Source: Prochlorococcus sp. AG-347-O22
GTDB lineage: Bacteria > Cyanobacteriota > Cyanobacteriia > PCC-6307 > Cyanobiaceae
Assembly: GCA_003278845.1 (NCBI GenBank)
Contig: QCCX01000001.1
Span: forward strand, 62,001-126,000
Direction of reading: 5' to 3'
Length of the DNA stretch: 64,000 bases
Part shown: positions 43,781-53,804 of the stretch, piece after piece
Numbering within the stretch: position 1 is the first letter of the stretch
Layout: each line of letters begins with the position of its first letter
Program-made: the position numbers and the translations under genes
Notes under the pieces: model-generated
The model's input: only the letters and a program-made list of their open reading frames with translations
Databases searched by the model: none
What the model was told of the DNA's origin: nothing

Positions 43781-44365
43781 ATAGAAGAAGCATTCTTTCC
43801 AAAAAATTTTTTTTATCGGCACTCTAAACTTGTTGCTCCTGATTTAATAGGCTGTTATCTCATAAAAAAAAATAATGAGATAGATCAAGTTAAAGGGATA
43901 ATTGTTGAAACTGAAGCTTATTCACAGGAAGAAGAGGCCTGTCATGGCTACCGCAAAATGACTGAATCCAACAAATCATTATTTGGCAAACCTGGTACAT
44001 TTTATATTTACAAATCTTATGGCATTCATCATTGTTTAAACATAGTTACTGATAAAGAAAATTTCGCGAGTGGTGTTTTGATAAGATCAGTTTTTATCTC
44101 TAATAAGAATGAAAGATTAGCTTCTGGACCTGGCTTAGTAACAAAAACATTCAGTGTAGACATTTCATTTAACTCGCTTGAAGTTATTAATAACAAATCT
44201 TTATGGATTTCTCCACGAGACTCCACTCTAAAAGAAAAAGATCTTATTCAAACTACGAGAATTGGCATATCAAAGGCAAAAAATATAAAATGGCGTTGGT
44301 ATCTCAAAAACAGTAGGAGTGTAAGTAAAAGATTAAAAGGTGATAAAACACCTATATTTCAATAA
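43781..44365 (+). CDS. DNA-3-methyladenine glycosylase (AAG/MPG family), start uncertain
   Basis: Frame encodes EEAFFPKNFFYRHSKLVAPDLIGCYLIKK...GIIVETEAYSQEEEACHGYRKMTESNKSLFGKPGTFYIYKSYGIHHCLNIV; track start 43958 would delete the conserved N-terminus. Confidence 0.85.
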   Translation: MEEAFFPKNFFYRHSKLVAPDLIGCYLIKKNNEIDQVKGIIVETEAYSQEEEACHGYRKMTESNKSLFGKPGTFYIYKSYGIHHCLNIVTDKENFASGVLIRSVFISNKNERLASGPGLVTKTFSVDISFNSLEVINNKSLWISPRDSTLKEKDLIQTTRIGISKAKNIKWRWYLKNSRSVSKRLKGDKTPIFQ

Positions 44366-44386
44366 TCATTTATCTTTTTAAGCGTA

Positions 44387-45403
44387 ATGCAAATTTGGCC
44401 TCATAAACATATCCACACACTAGCTAATTTTTCAATTAAAGATTATGAGTCAGTATTTGAATTAGCTAATAGATTTGATTCACTAAAGAATACAGGAACA
44501 AAAAAGATACCGGCCTTACAAGGAACTTTGGTAACGTCTTTATTTTTTGAAGCTAGTACAAGAACAAAAAATAGTTTTGAGCTTGCAGCAAAAAGACTTT
44601 CTGCTGATGTCCAAACGTTTGCGCCATCCTCCAGCTCTTTAACAAAAGGTGAAACAATAATTGATACAGCCATAACTTATTCTGCTATGGGGGCAGATAC
44701 ATTAGTTATCAGACATTCATCAAGTTACATAACCTTTGAGATCGCAAAAAAGCTTGATGCAATAAATGCCAAGACTTCGGTTCTTAATGCGGGAGATGGA
44801 TTACATAGTCACCCCAGCCAAGGATTGCTTGACATCTATACATTGATAAAATTCTTTTCCCAAAAAACACTGAATCCAGAGGTTTTAAATTCCAAAAAAA
44901 TTTTAATAATTGGCGACGTTAATCATTCAAGGGTTGCCAGGTCAAATCTTTGGGCTTTGAGTGCATTCGGCGCCGATATAATCTTATGTGGTCCTAAGTC
45001 ATTAATACCTGATGAATTTATCAATTTTTTAAAAACCCCCGCGCCAAATCAAACAAAAGATCCTGTTAAATCAAGAGGTTCCATAACAATTTCTAGATCA
45101 TTGGAAGAAGCAATAAAAATTGCAGATGCGATTATTGTTTTAAGACTCCAGAAAGAGAGAATGATGGAAAATTTACTAAGTAGCATTGATTCATATAGTT
45201 TGGATTATGGCTTAACCCCAGAGAAATTATCTTTAAATAATAAAGAAATTCCAATTCTACATCCTGGTCCCATTAACAGAGATATTGAAATTAGCAGCAA
45301 AGTGGTAGATCGATATCCTAATTGCTTAATTAATAATCAAGTTGCAAATGGTATTCCTATAAGAATGGCTTTGCTTTATCTATTACAGAAATACAACAAG
45401 TAA
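44387..45403 (+). CDS. pyrB: Aspartate carbamoyltransferase catalytic subunit
   Basis: [56 protein letters not shown]. Confidence 0.97.
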   Translation: MQIWPHKHIHTLANFSIKDYESVFELANRFDSLKNTGTKKIPALQGTLVTSLFFEASTRTKNSFELAAKRLSADVQTFAPSSSSLTKGETIIDTAITYSAMGADTLVIRHSSSYITFEIAKKLDAINAKTSVLNAGDGLHSHPSQGLLDIYTLIKFFSQKTLNPEVLNSKKILIIGDVNHSRVARSNLWALSAFGADIILCGPKSLIPDEFINFLKTPAPNQTKDPVKSRGSITISRSLEEAIKIADAIIVLRLQKERMMENLLSSIDSYSLDYGLTPEKLSLNNKEIPILHPGPINRDIEISSKVVDRYPNCLINNQVANGIPIRMALLYLLQKYNK

Positions 45404-45405
45404 AT

Positions 45406-45747
45406 TTATAGCAACTTAAGACTTTCAGTAAAGAAACCATAAAATAATCCCAATCTTAAAGAATCTAATAAAAGTACTAAAAATTTCTTTTTCCTCTCAA
45501 ATCTAAAATTTCTTCTTAAAACTATTAAAAACTCAATAAAAACTACTGATAAAAAAGCGGCTACAGGATCCATGAGTTCCACTACGGCACTAACCATACC
45601 AAGAGAACTTCCAAAAAAGTATCCGATTAAAAGTGTAATCAATGATATTGAATATCTTCGCCATGGATTATTAGCCCAAATACTTAATGTCTGAATATTT
45701 TCCACAATTTTTAGCTGAAATTTTGTCTTTTGAGGTTTAACAACCAT
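45406..45747 (-). CDS. Ycf20/DUF565-like membrane protein
   Basis: NNPWRRYSISLITLLIGYFFGSSLG; two or more TM segments. Confidence 0.7.
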   Translation of the reverse strand: MVVKPQKTKFQLKIVENIQTLSIWANNPWRRYSISLITLLIGYFFGSSLGMVSAVVELMDPVAAFLSVVFIEFLIVLRRNFRFERKKKFLVLLLDSLRLGLFYGFFTESLKLL

Positions 45748-45758
45748 TTTGCATTAAA

Positions 45759-45959
45759 CTAAGCCGCTTCAGAGTTTGATTGAATTTTAGTATTTCCTTC
45801 TATTAATTCAAGTAATGCTTCCAACTGAGCCATTAACCCTCTTAATTCGCCTGGCTCAGGGAAAAGGTCATCTTCTTTTATTCCTAAATGCATTTCTCTG
45901 AGCTCTTGCCTTAAATAGCGTAAGTGGCTAATGACTTGCTCTCTTTTGGTTTGCGACAT
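45759..45959 (-). CDS. Conserved hypothetical small protein
   Basis: 66-aa ORF with coding-like composition; function unknown. Confidence 0.55.
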   Translation of the reverse strand: MSQTKREQVISHLRYLRQELREMHLGIKEDDLFPEPGELRGLMAQLEALLELIEGNTKIQSNSEAA

Positions 45960-46161
45960 GATATAAATATTTGCACATATCTTAAGAAAGAATATTTTTG
46001 AAAAGGAGAGTTTGCATATTTATGACTGAGAATGAAGATAAATGACCTAACAACAATTTGAAATGATTATGAAAATTGAAAATTATCATATCCTTGAAAA
46101 TATGTACTTAATTCTTATATCAATTTTAAATAATTACTTGAGGCTTTATTATTAGAGTATA

Positions 46162-46398
46162 TTGAATTTACTCAATATGAAATTCATTTCTGAAAATAAA
46201 ATAAGTGAGGAACTAGTAAATTCCTTTGATGAAGAAATGACCTTTGAGCTCGCTAAAAGGCTAGAGGAAGATAATTATAATACTCCATTTGATGGTTTAA
46301 AAGACTGGCACTTACTTAGGGCTCTTGCAATAAATAGGCCTGAATTAACAACTAATTATACCCATCTTCTCGATCAGGAACCTTTCGATGAAAACTAA
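46162..46398 (+). CDS. DUF2555-like cyanobacterial protein
   Basis: FELAKRLEEDNYNTPFDGLKDWHLLRALAINRPEL; overlaps coaBC start. Confidence 0.7.
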   Translation: MNLLNMKFISENKISEELVNSFDEEMTFELAKRLEEDNYNTPFDGLKDWHLLRALAINRPELTTNYTHLLDQEPFDEN

Positions 46399-47644
46399 AA
46401 GTAAGGACTCCAAAAAAAAGGTTCTTTTATTAATAACTGGAAGTATTGCAGCTGTAAGAATTCCATTATTAGTTAGCCAATTAGCGAAAGAAAATTATGA
46501 AATAAGATGCGTTTTATCAAAAAATGCAGAAAAATTAATCAAGCCGCTTTCTCTTTCTATATTAAGTAGAAACCCGTGCATTTTAGAAAATGATCAATGG
46601 TCTGATGGTCAATCAACACCTCTTCACATAGAACTAAGTAATTGGGCTGATATTTTAATCATCGCCCCTTTAACAGCGACAACATTAGCAAAATGGGTAA
46701 CTGGAAATGCAGAGGGATTGATCCCAAACATCTTAATAGCAAATATAAAGCCAATTATTGTTGCACCAGCAATGAATACACAAATGTGGCTAAATAAAGC
46801 TGTGCAAAAAAATTATGAGAATTTACAGAATTACGAAAATGTTTTGTCTTTGCAACCAAGTGAAGGTCTCTTAGCATGTGATGCTATTGGCATCGGTAAA
46901 ATACCTCCTAATGATCTCATCCAATTAGCTCTTGAATTTATAGCTTCACATAAACAAAATGAATATCGCAAAGATTTACTTAATAAAGAAATTTTAATAA
47001 CTGGAGGGTGTACCTCAGAAAAAATTGACGCGGCAAGACACATTACTAACAAAAGTTCTGGAGCTATGGGCCTACTTCTTTCTCAAGTAGCGAGGTTCAG
47101 GGGAGCACAAGTAAAATATGTTCATGGTCCTCTGAAAATCGATAAGAATCTTACTGATGGAATAAAAAGATATGAAATTGAAACCAGTGTTGATTTAATT
47201 AGGGCACTTAATAATGAAATATCAAATTGCGATTATTTTTTCATGAATGCAGCAGTATCTGATTTCAAAATAACCTCTGATACTTCAGCTAAAATTCCAA
47301 AAAATCAAATTAATGCTCATTTGAATCAAAACTTTGAGCTAGTCCCAGATATTTTAAAAACAATTAGTAAATCAAAAAAAGATAACCAAGTTTTTGTAGG
47401 CTTTTGTGCTTTTACAGGATCTATCGAAGAAGCAAGAATGACAATTAAAGAAAAGATTATCCAAAAGGGTTGTGATTATCTATTCGCAAATCCAATTGAT
47501 CTTGAAGGCCAAGGATTTGGCTTTTTGGCACAAAATGAAGGTTGGTTATTTGATACTAATAATATGGAACACTACATCAACAAAACATCAAAAATTGATT
47601 TAGCAAATAAATTAATAACCCAAATTATTTCATTAAAAGAATAA
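46388..47644 (+). CDS. coaBC: Bifunctional phosphopantothenoylcysteine decarboxylase/phosphopantothenate-cysteine ligase
   Basis: LLITGSIAAVRIPLLVSQL, IAPAMNTQMW-like VAPAMNTQMW, ITGGCTSEKIDAARHITNKSSGAMG, MNAAVSDF. Confidence 0.95.
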   Translation: MKTKSKDSKKKVLLLITGSIAAVRIPLLVSQLAKENYEIRCVLSKNAEKLIKPLSLSILSRNPCILENDQWSDGQSTPLHIELSNWADILIIAPLTATTLAKWVTGNAEGLIPNILIANIKPIIVAPAMNTQMWLNKAVQKNYENLQNYENVLSLQPSEGLLACDAIGIGKIPPNDLIQLALEFIASHKQNEYRKDLLNKEILITGGCTSEKIDAARHITNKSSGAMGLLLSQVARFRGAQVKYVHGPLKIDKNLTDGIKRYEIETSVDLIRALNNEISNCDYFFMNAAVSDFKITSDTSAKIPKNQINAHLNQNFELVPDILKTISKSKKDNQVFVGFCAFTGSIEEARMTIKEKIIQKGCDYLFANPIDLEGQGFGFLAQNEGWLFDTNNMEHYINKTSKIDLANKLITQIISLKE

Positions 47645-47861
47645 AAAAAAATTTTTTAATTTGTATTTTTTTGTAATCTTAATCATTAAAAATAATGTGA
47701 TAGCTTAAAATAATTCCAGTTTTTTAAAATCTAAAAAGCTACGGGTTGTTTCGAGGATTTAATAGTCCTATCTTTTATGGTCCTTTCCCTTGTAATATCC
47801 GTACTGAACTTATTAGATGACCTTTAATCTATCGTCACAGAACTTTACTGCAACTTTAATT

Positions 47862-48656
47862 ATGAGAATTCGTTCTTTCTTAGCTTTTGTTATTTCAATT
47901 TGTATAACTTTTGCTTTCGTACCTGTTAAAACATTTGCTTTTTCTGAAAGAGGAAATGCACAATTCACAGATGTTGTGAACACAGGAAAAGCTAATGATT
48001 GCCCTACATTAGACTCATCTCTTGTCGGATCAATATCTCTAGGAAATGGAGATAGCCTTAAAGGAATATGCATGCATCCAACAGAAGTTTATGTAAAAGT
48101 GCCAGGGACAAAACGAAAAGCTGCAGAATTTGTTTCTACAAAAATTATTAGTCCTAGAAATAACACCACAGTGACAGAAGTTTATGGAGATATAGATTCA
48201 GGAACTTTCACTGAAAAGGGTGGGATTGATTTTCAACTTATTACTGTACTAACTCCTGGTGGTTTAGAGGTACCATTTGCATTCTCAGCAAAAGATCTTA
48301 CAGCTGATTTACCTTCATCAATTGAGCCAGGCACTGAGGTTAGTGGTTCAACATTTACACCTAACTACAGAACTGGTGACTTTCTAGATCCTAAGGCAAG
48401 AGCTAAAAATACTGGTGTTGAATATGCTCAAGGTTTAGTTGCATTAGGAGGCGATGACGAAGAACTTGCAAAAGAAAATATTAAAGTTGATGTAAACGGC
48501 ACTGGCGTAATTACTCTTTCAATCAACAATGTAGATTCTGACACAGACGAATTTGCTGGTACTTTTGAAGCTATCCAGCCTTCAGATACAGATATGGGTT
48601 CAAAGGATCCACTTGATGTAAAAATAATTGGGGAGCTTTACGGAAGAAAGGCATAA
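47862..48656 (+). CDS. psbO: Photosystem II manganese-stabilizing polypeptide
   Basis: Signal peptide MRIRSFLAFVISICITFAFVPVKTFAFSERG; NDCPTLDSSLVGSI, CMHPTEVYVK, GGIDFQLITVLTPGGLEVPFAFSAKDL; track start 47817 is 15 codons upstream. Confidence 0.95.
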   Translation: MRIRSFLAFVISICITFAFVPVKTFAFSERGNAQFTDVVNTGKANDCPTLDSSLVGSISLGNGDSLKGICMHPTEVYVKVPGTKRKAAEFVSTKIISPRNNTTVTEVYGDIDSGTFTEKGGIDFQLITVLTPGGLEVPFAFSAKDLTADLPSSIEPGTEVSGSTFTPNYRTGDFLDPKARAKNTGVEYAQGLVALGGDDEELAKENIKVDVNGTGVITLSINNVDSDTDEFAGTFEAIQPSDTDMGSKDPLDVKIIGELYGRKA

Positions 48657-48673
48657 ATCCTACTCAAGAGAAA

Positions 48674-48700
48674 AAGGGGGTTAAACCCCTCTTTTTTTTT
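48674..48700 (+). terminator. Rho-independent terminator downstream of psbO
   Basis: AGGGG-gttaaa-CCCCT followed by CTTTTTTTTT. Confidence 0.85.
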
Positions 48701-48727
48701 CAAAATTTTTCTTTATCAATTTATAAA

Positions 48728-49903
48728 ATGGAATTACAACAAAAAACTAACACAGATACTAATGGACTAATACCCCCTTATGGAGGGGAACTAAAAAATT
48801 TAATTATCAAAGATAAAAACCTTAAAAATGAACTTATTTCTAAAGCTACTTATGAATTTGAATGTAGCGAGAGAAATGCATGTGATGTAGAACTGTTGAT
48901 GGTTGGAGCTTTTTCTCCATTGGAAGGTTTTATGGATGAAAATAACTACAATTCGGTTATTAAAAATAATAGGAATACAAGCGGGTTGCTTTTTGGCTTG
49001 CCTATTGTATTTGATTCAAATAATGAAAAAGTAAAAGCTGGAGAGACAATATTACTTACCTATAAAAAACAAAAAATAGCAGTTTTAGAAGTTAGCTCTA
49101 AATGGGAGCCTGACAAATCCCTAGAAGCTGAACTTTGTTATGGTACTAATTCTTTAGATCATCCTGCTGTTAAGATGATTTTTAATGAGAGAGGGAGATT
49201 TTATATAGGAGGAAGAGTTTATGGTTTCGAACTACCAATTAGAGAATTCCCCTGCAAAACCCCTGAAGAAGTTAGATCTACACTGCCATCAAATCATGAT
49301 GTAGTTGCATTTCAATGCAGAAATCCAATTCATAGAGCACATTATGAATTATTCACTAATGCCTTACTTTCAGATAATGTTTCCTCTAACTCAGTTGTTT
49401 TAGTTCATCCAACTTGTGGGCCAACTCAACAAGATGATATTCCTGGAAAAGTTAGATATTTGACCTACAAAGAATTAGAAGAGGAAATATCTGATGAAAG
49501 GATAAAATGGGCTTTTTTACCTTATTCAATGCATATGGCAGGGCCAAGAGAAGCTCTTCAACATATGATAATAAGAAGAAATTATGGCTGCACCCACTTT
49601 ATTATTGGTAGAGATATGGCTGGTTGTAAGTCGTCGTCAACTGGTGAAGATTTTTATGGTCCATATGAAGCCCAAAATTTTGCGAATAAGTGTGCAGATG
49701 AATTGATGATGCAAACTGTTCCTTCAAAAAATTTAGTTTATACGAAGGAAAAAGGATACATAACAGCTGAAGAAGCCAAAGAATTTAATTATGAAATTAT
49801 GAAACTTAGTGGTACTGAATTTAGAAAGAAATTGAGGAATGGCGAACCAATTCCTGAATGGTTTGCATTTAAAAGTGTAGTAGATGTTCTAAGACGCTCT
49901 TAA
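48728..49903 (+). CDS. sat: ATP sulfurylase
   Basis: LIPPYGGELKNL, FQCRNPIHRAHYEL, PTCGPTQQDDIPG, FIIGRDMAGCKSS, SGTEFRKKLRNGEPIPEWF. Confidence 0.97.
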   Translation: MELQQKTNTDTNGLIPPYGGELKNLIIKDKNLKNELISKATYEFECSERNACDVELLMVGAFSPLEGFMDENNYNSVIKNNRNTSGLLFGLPIVFDSNNEKVKAGETILLTYKKQKIAVLEVSSKWEPDKSLEAELCYGTNSLDHPAVKMIFNERGRFYIGGRVYGFELPIREFPCKTPEEVRSTLPSNHDVVAFQCRNPIHRAHYELFTNALLSDNVSSNSVVLVHPTCGPTQQDDIPGKVRYLTYKELEEEISDERIKWAFLPYSMHMAGPREALQHMIIRRNYGCTHFIIGRDMAGCKSSSTGEDFYGPYEAQNFANKCADELMMQTVPSKNLVYTKEKGYITAEEAKEFNYEIMKLSGTEFRKKLRNGEPIPEWFAFKSVVDVLRRS

Positions 49904-49949
49904 TATTGTTTTATAATTAGTATCATAGATTTATTAAAGATTTTTTATC

Positions 49950-51803
49950 GTGAACAAACGTTGGAGAAACGTAGGACTTTATGTTCTAGCTGTCATTACT
50001 GTAATTTTCATTGGTACTTCAGTTTTTGATAAACCTAGTACTGAAAGTTCTACAAAGACCTTGAGATATAGTGATTTTATAGAGGCAGTTCAAGATAAAG
50101 AAATCAGTAGAGTCTTAATATCTCCAGATAATGCCACAGCCCAAGTTGTTGAAAATGATGGGAGCAGGTCTGAGGTCAATTTAGCCCCTGACAAAGATTT
50201 ATTAAAAATTCTGACTGAGAATAATGTAGATATCGCTGTAACTCCTACAAAATTAGCCAATCCATGGCAACAGGCATTAAGTAGCTTAATTTTCCCAGTA
50301 CTTTTAATTGGTGGCCTATTTTTTCTTTTCAGAAGATCCCAAAGTGGTAATGCTGGTGGTGGTAACCCTGCCATGAGTTTTGGCAAGAGCAAAGCTAGAC
50401 TTCAAATGGAACCATCTACACAAGTAACTTTTTCAGATGTTGCTGGAGTAGAAGGTGCAAAATTAGAACTCACAGAAGTCGTAGATTTCCTTAAGAGTCC
50501 TGATAGATTTACTGCAGTGGGAGCAAAAATTCCAAAAGGAGTTCTTCTTGTTGGTCCTCCTGGTACTGGAAAAACATTGTTAGCTAAAGCAGTAGCTGGA
50601 GAAGCAGGTGTACCTTTTTTCTCAATATCTGGTTCAGAATTTGTTGAGATGTTTGTTGGGGTTGGAGCTAGTAGAGTTAGAGATCTTTTTGAACAAGCTA
50701 AAAAGAATGCTCCTTGTATTGTGTTTATTGACGAAATAGATGCAGTTGGGAGACAAAGAGGAGCTGGTATGGGAGGAGGAAATGATGAAAGAGAACAAAC
50801 ATTAAATCAACTTTTAACCGAAATGGACGGTTTTGAAGGTAATTCAGGTATAATAATAGTTGCTGCAACCAACAGACCAGATGTCTTAGATTCAGCTTTA
50901 ATGCGTCCTGGAAGATTCGATAGACAGGTAACAGTAGATCGACCCGATTATGCTGGAAGATTGCAGATATTAAATGTTCATGCGAAAGATAAAACTCTTT
51001 CAAAAGACGTTGATTTAGATAAAGTTGCTAGAAGAACACCAGGATTTACTGGTGCAGATTTAGCTAATCTTTTAAATGAAGCAGCAATACTAGCTGCTAG
51101 AAAAGATTTAGATAAAGTAAGTAACGATGAAGTCGGTGATGCCATTGAAAGAGTTATGGCTGGCCCAGAAAAGAAAGATAGAGTTATCAGTGATAAGAAA
51201 AAAGAATTAGTTGCTTATCACGAAGCTGGTCATGCACTAGTTGGAGCATTAATGCCTGATTATGATCCAGTAGCAAAAGTGTCAATCATTCCAAGAGGTC
51301 AAGCTGGGGGTCTAACCTTCTTTACTCCAAGTGAAGAAAGAATGGAATCTGGTCTTTACTCTCGTTCTTACCTTCAAAATCAAATGGCTGTAGCCCTTGG
51401 TGGAAGAGTTGCTGAAGAAATAGTTTACGGCGAAGAAGAGGTAACAACTGGAGCTTCAAATGATTTACAACAAGTTGCCAATGTAGCTAGACAAATGATC
51501 ACTAAATTTGGCATGAGCGACAAAATAGGTCCAGTTGCTCTAGGTCAATCTCAAGGTGGAATGTTTCTTGGAAGAGATATGAGTTCTACAAGAGACTTCT
51601 CTGAAGACACAGCCGCAACAATTGATGTAGAGGTTTCAGAACTTGTTGATGTTGCCTATAAGAGAGCTACAAAAGTTTTAACAGACAATAGAACTGTTCT
51701 TGACGAAATGGCTCAAATGCTAATTGAAAGAGAAACTATAGATACTGAAGATATACAAGACTTGCTCAACCGCTCAGAAGTAAAAGTCGCAAACTATATT
51801 TAA
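49950..51803 (+). CDS. ftsH: ATP-dependent zinc metalloprotease FtsH (intact copy)
   Basis: [28 protein letters not shown] Walker [41 protein letters not shown], zinc site [12 protein letters not shown] start. Confidence 0.98.
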   Translation: MNKRWRNVGLYVLAVITVIFIGTSVFDKPSTESSTKTLRYSDFIEAVQDKEISRVLISPDNATAQVVENDGSRSEVNLAPDKDLLKILTENNVDIAVTPTKLANPWQQALSSLIFPVLLIGGLFFLFRRSQSGNAGGGNPAMSFGKSKARLQMEPSTQVTFSDVAGVEGAKLELTEVVDFLKSPDRFTAVGAKIPKGVLLVGPPGTGKTLLAKAVAGEAGVPFFSISGSEFVEMFVGVGASRVRDLFEQAKKNAPCIVFIDEIDAVGRQRGAGMGGGNDEREQTLNQLLTEMDGFEGNSGIIIVAATNRPDVLDSALMRPGRFDRQVTVDRPDYAGRLQILNVHAKDKTLSKDVDLDKVARRTPGFTGADLANLLNEAAILAARKDLDKVSNDEVGDAIERVMAGPEKKDRVISDKKKELVAYHEAGHALVGALMPDYDPVAKVSIIPRGQAGGLTFFTPSEERMESGLYSRSYLQNQMAVALGGRVAEEIVYGEEEVTTGASNDLQQVANVARQMITKFGMSDKIGPVALGQSQGGMFLGRDMSSTRDFSEDTAATIDVEVSELVDVAYKRATKVLTDNRTVLDEMAQMLIERETIDTEDIQDLLNRSEVKVANYI

Positions 51804-51824
51804 TCGCGAAAGTTTAAATTTTTA

Positions 51825-52451
51825 ATGAATAATAAAGAAGATTCTTTTTCGGAGTTCCTGAAAACTGAGTCTTTTTTTTTACTTATAAAACCTGAAGATA
51901 ACATTTACTCAAATACTTCTATAAGAAATTCATTTTTTGAAGAATTAAGAAGCTTAATAAAATTAGGCTTAAAAAATATTGAAATAAGTTGGTCAAACAA
52001 CGAAAAGTGGTTTGATTTTGTATCCGAAATCAAACTCAATTTTCCACAAATTAATTTAGGCTCTGCCTCCATAGTTAATAAGCAATCAATAGAAGATTCT
52101 TTAAAAATTGGATTAAATTTTTCGATGATGAAATTTTGGGATAAAGATCTTTTCAATTATGCGCAGTCAAAAAGTTATTTATTAATTCCTGGAATTAATA
52201 ATTTAAAAGATCTTAAGGAAGCGATAGATTTAAATTGCAAAATTATCAAAATTTACCCAATAAACAGTAAAGATAGTTCGATAGATATACTCAACTATAC
52301 AAATATTGATTTCATTGCTGCTGGAGGACTATCAATCAGTGATTTAAAAACTTATAAATCTTTAGGGTATAAAGCAGTCGTAATTGGAGATAAAGCTATC
52401 AAAAATAAAAAATTTGATCCAAAAATATTTGAATGGCTCAAAAATAATTAA
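51825..52451 (+). CDS. eda: KDPG/KHG aldolase-family protein, copy 1
   Basis: FFLLIKPEDNIYSN...GLKNIEISWSNNEKW...INLGSASIVNKQ...YLLIPGINNLKDL...KIIKIYPINS...FIAAGGLSISDLKTYKSLGYKAVVIG. Confidence 0.8.
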   Translation: MNNKEDSFSEFLKTESFFLLIKPEDNIYSNTSIRNSFFEELRSLIKLGLKNIEISWSNNEKWFDFVSEIKLNFPQINLGSASIVNKQSIEDSLKIGLNFSMMKFWDKDLFNYAQSKSYLLIPGINNLKDLKEAIDLNCKIIKIYPINSKDSSIDILNYTNIDFIAAGGLSISDLKTYKSLGYKAVVIGDKAIKNKKFDPKIFEWLKNN

Positions 52452-52485
52452 ATCAAAGATAAATATAATTTATTCAAGAAAAATA

Positions 52486-52639
52486 CTACTTATTTATTAA
52501 GTCACATTGAGCATGATTTAGAAGCAAATGATCAGCAAGTACTAAAGCCACCATAGCATCAACCATAGGAACTGCTCTTGGTAGAACGCATGGATCGTGC
52601 CTCCCTTTTGCTTTCATAAGTACTTCTTTACCTTCAGCA
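52486..52639 (-). pseudogene. Truncated aroC 3' fragment (about 50 C-terminal codons) created by the duplication
   Basis: Same sequence as 53805-53958, the 3' end of intact aroC; no upstream aroC sequence. Confidence 0.93.
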
Positions 52640-53122
52640 TTTACTCCAAGTGAAGAAAGAATGGAATCTGGTCTTTACTCTCGTTCTTACCTTCAAAATC
52701 AAATGGCTGTAGCCCTTGGTGGAAGAGTTGCTGAAGAAATAGTTTACGGCGAAGAAGAGGTAACAACTGGAGCTTCAAATGATTTACAACAAGTTGCCAA
52801 TGTAGCTAGACAAATGATCACTAAATTTGGCATGAGCGACAAAATAGGTCCAGTTGCTCTAGGTCAATCTCAAGGTGGAATGTTTCTTGGAAGAGATATG
52901 AGTTCTACAAGAGACTTCTCTGAAGACACAGCCGCAACAATTGATGTAGAGGTTTCAGAACTTGTTGATGTTGCCTATAAGAGAGCTACAAAAGTTTTAA
53001 CAGACAATAGAACTGTTCTTGACGAAATGGCTCAAATGCTAATTGAAAGAGAAACTATAGATACTGAAGATATACAAGACTTGCTCAACCGCTCAGAAGT
53101 AAAAGTCGCAAACTATATTTAA
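52640..53122 (+). pseudogene. Truncated ftsH 3' fragment (C-terminal part of protease domain)
   Basis: ORF 52661-53122 (MESGLYSR...VKVANYI) identical in translation to the FtsH C-terminus; lacks the AAA module and the HEAGH zinc motif. Confidence 0.93.
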
Positions 53123-53143
53123 TCGCGAAAGTTTAAATTTTTA

Positions 53144-53770
53144 ATGAATAATAAAGAAGATTCTTTTTCGGAGTTCCTGAAAACTGAGTCTTTTTTTTTA
53201 CTTATAAAACCTGAAGATAACATTTACTCAAATACTTCTATAAGAAATTCATTTTTTGAAGAATTAAGAAGCTTAATAAAATTAGGCTTAAAAAATATTG
53301 AAATAAGTTGGTCAAACAACGAAAAGTGGTTTGATTTTGTATCCGAAATCAAACTCAATTTTCCACAAATTAATTTAGGCTCTGCCTCCATAGTTAATAA
53401 GCAATCAATAGAAGATTCTTTAAAAATTGGATTAAATTTTTCGATGATGAAATTTTGGGATAAAGATCTTTTCAATTATGCGCAGTCAAAAAGTTATTTA
53501 TTAATTCCTGGAATTAATAATTTAAAAGATCTTAAGGAAGCGATAGATTTAAATTGCAAAATTATCAAAATTTACCCAATAAACAGTAAAGATAGTTCGA
53601 TAGATATACTCAACTATACAAATATTGATTTCATTGCTGCTGGAGGACTATCAATCAGTGATTTAAAAACTTATAAATCTTTAGGGTATAAAGCAGTCGT
53701 AATTGGAGATAAAGCTATCAAAAATAAAAAATTTGATCCAAAAATATTTGAATGGCTCAAAAATAATTAA
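53144..53770 (+). CDS. eda: KDPG/KHG aldolase-family protein, copy 2 (identical)
   Basis: 208-aa translation identical to 51825-52451. Confidence 0.8.
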   Translation: MNNKEDSFSEFLKTESFFLLIKPEDNIYSNTSIRNSFFEELRSLIKLGLKNIEISWSNNEKWFDFVSEIKLNFPQINLGSASIVNKQSIEDSLKIGLNFSMMKFWDKDLFNYAQSKSYLLIPGINNLKDLKEAIDLNCKIIKIYPINSKDSSIDILNYTNIDFIAAGGLSISDLKTYKSLGYKAVVIGDKAIKNKKFDPKIFEWLKNN

Positions 53771-53804
53771 ATCAAAGATAAATATAATTTATTCAAGAAA
53801 AATA

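Larger units (their letters stand above)
51321..52639. repeat. Left unit of 1319-bp direct tandem duplication (ftsH 3' region - eda - aroC 3' end)
   Basis: Begins TTTACTCCAAGTGAAGAAAG; same sequence recurs with constant offset 1319 at 52640; ORF translations of both units identical. Confidence 0.97.

Noticed and set aside
44029-44226. Antisense ORFs in the track inside confident CDSs (for example 965, 1475, 2313, 4641, 14077, 16466, 23714, 25848, 44029, 46831, 50725)
   Set aside because: All lie inside conserved genes on the other strand with no recognisable motif or spacing.
43958-44365. Track ORF as a complete 135-aa glycosylase
   Set aside because: The AAG N-terminal region is encoded upstream in the same frame.
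48771-48789. CCCCCTTATGGAGGGG inverted repeat near the start of sat
   Set aside because: It encodes the conserved PPYGG motif of ATP sulfurylase, so protein constraint explains it.
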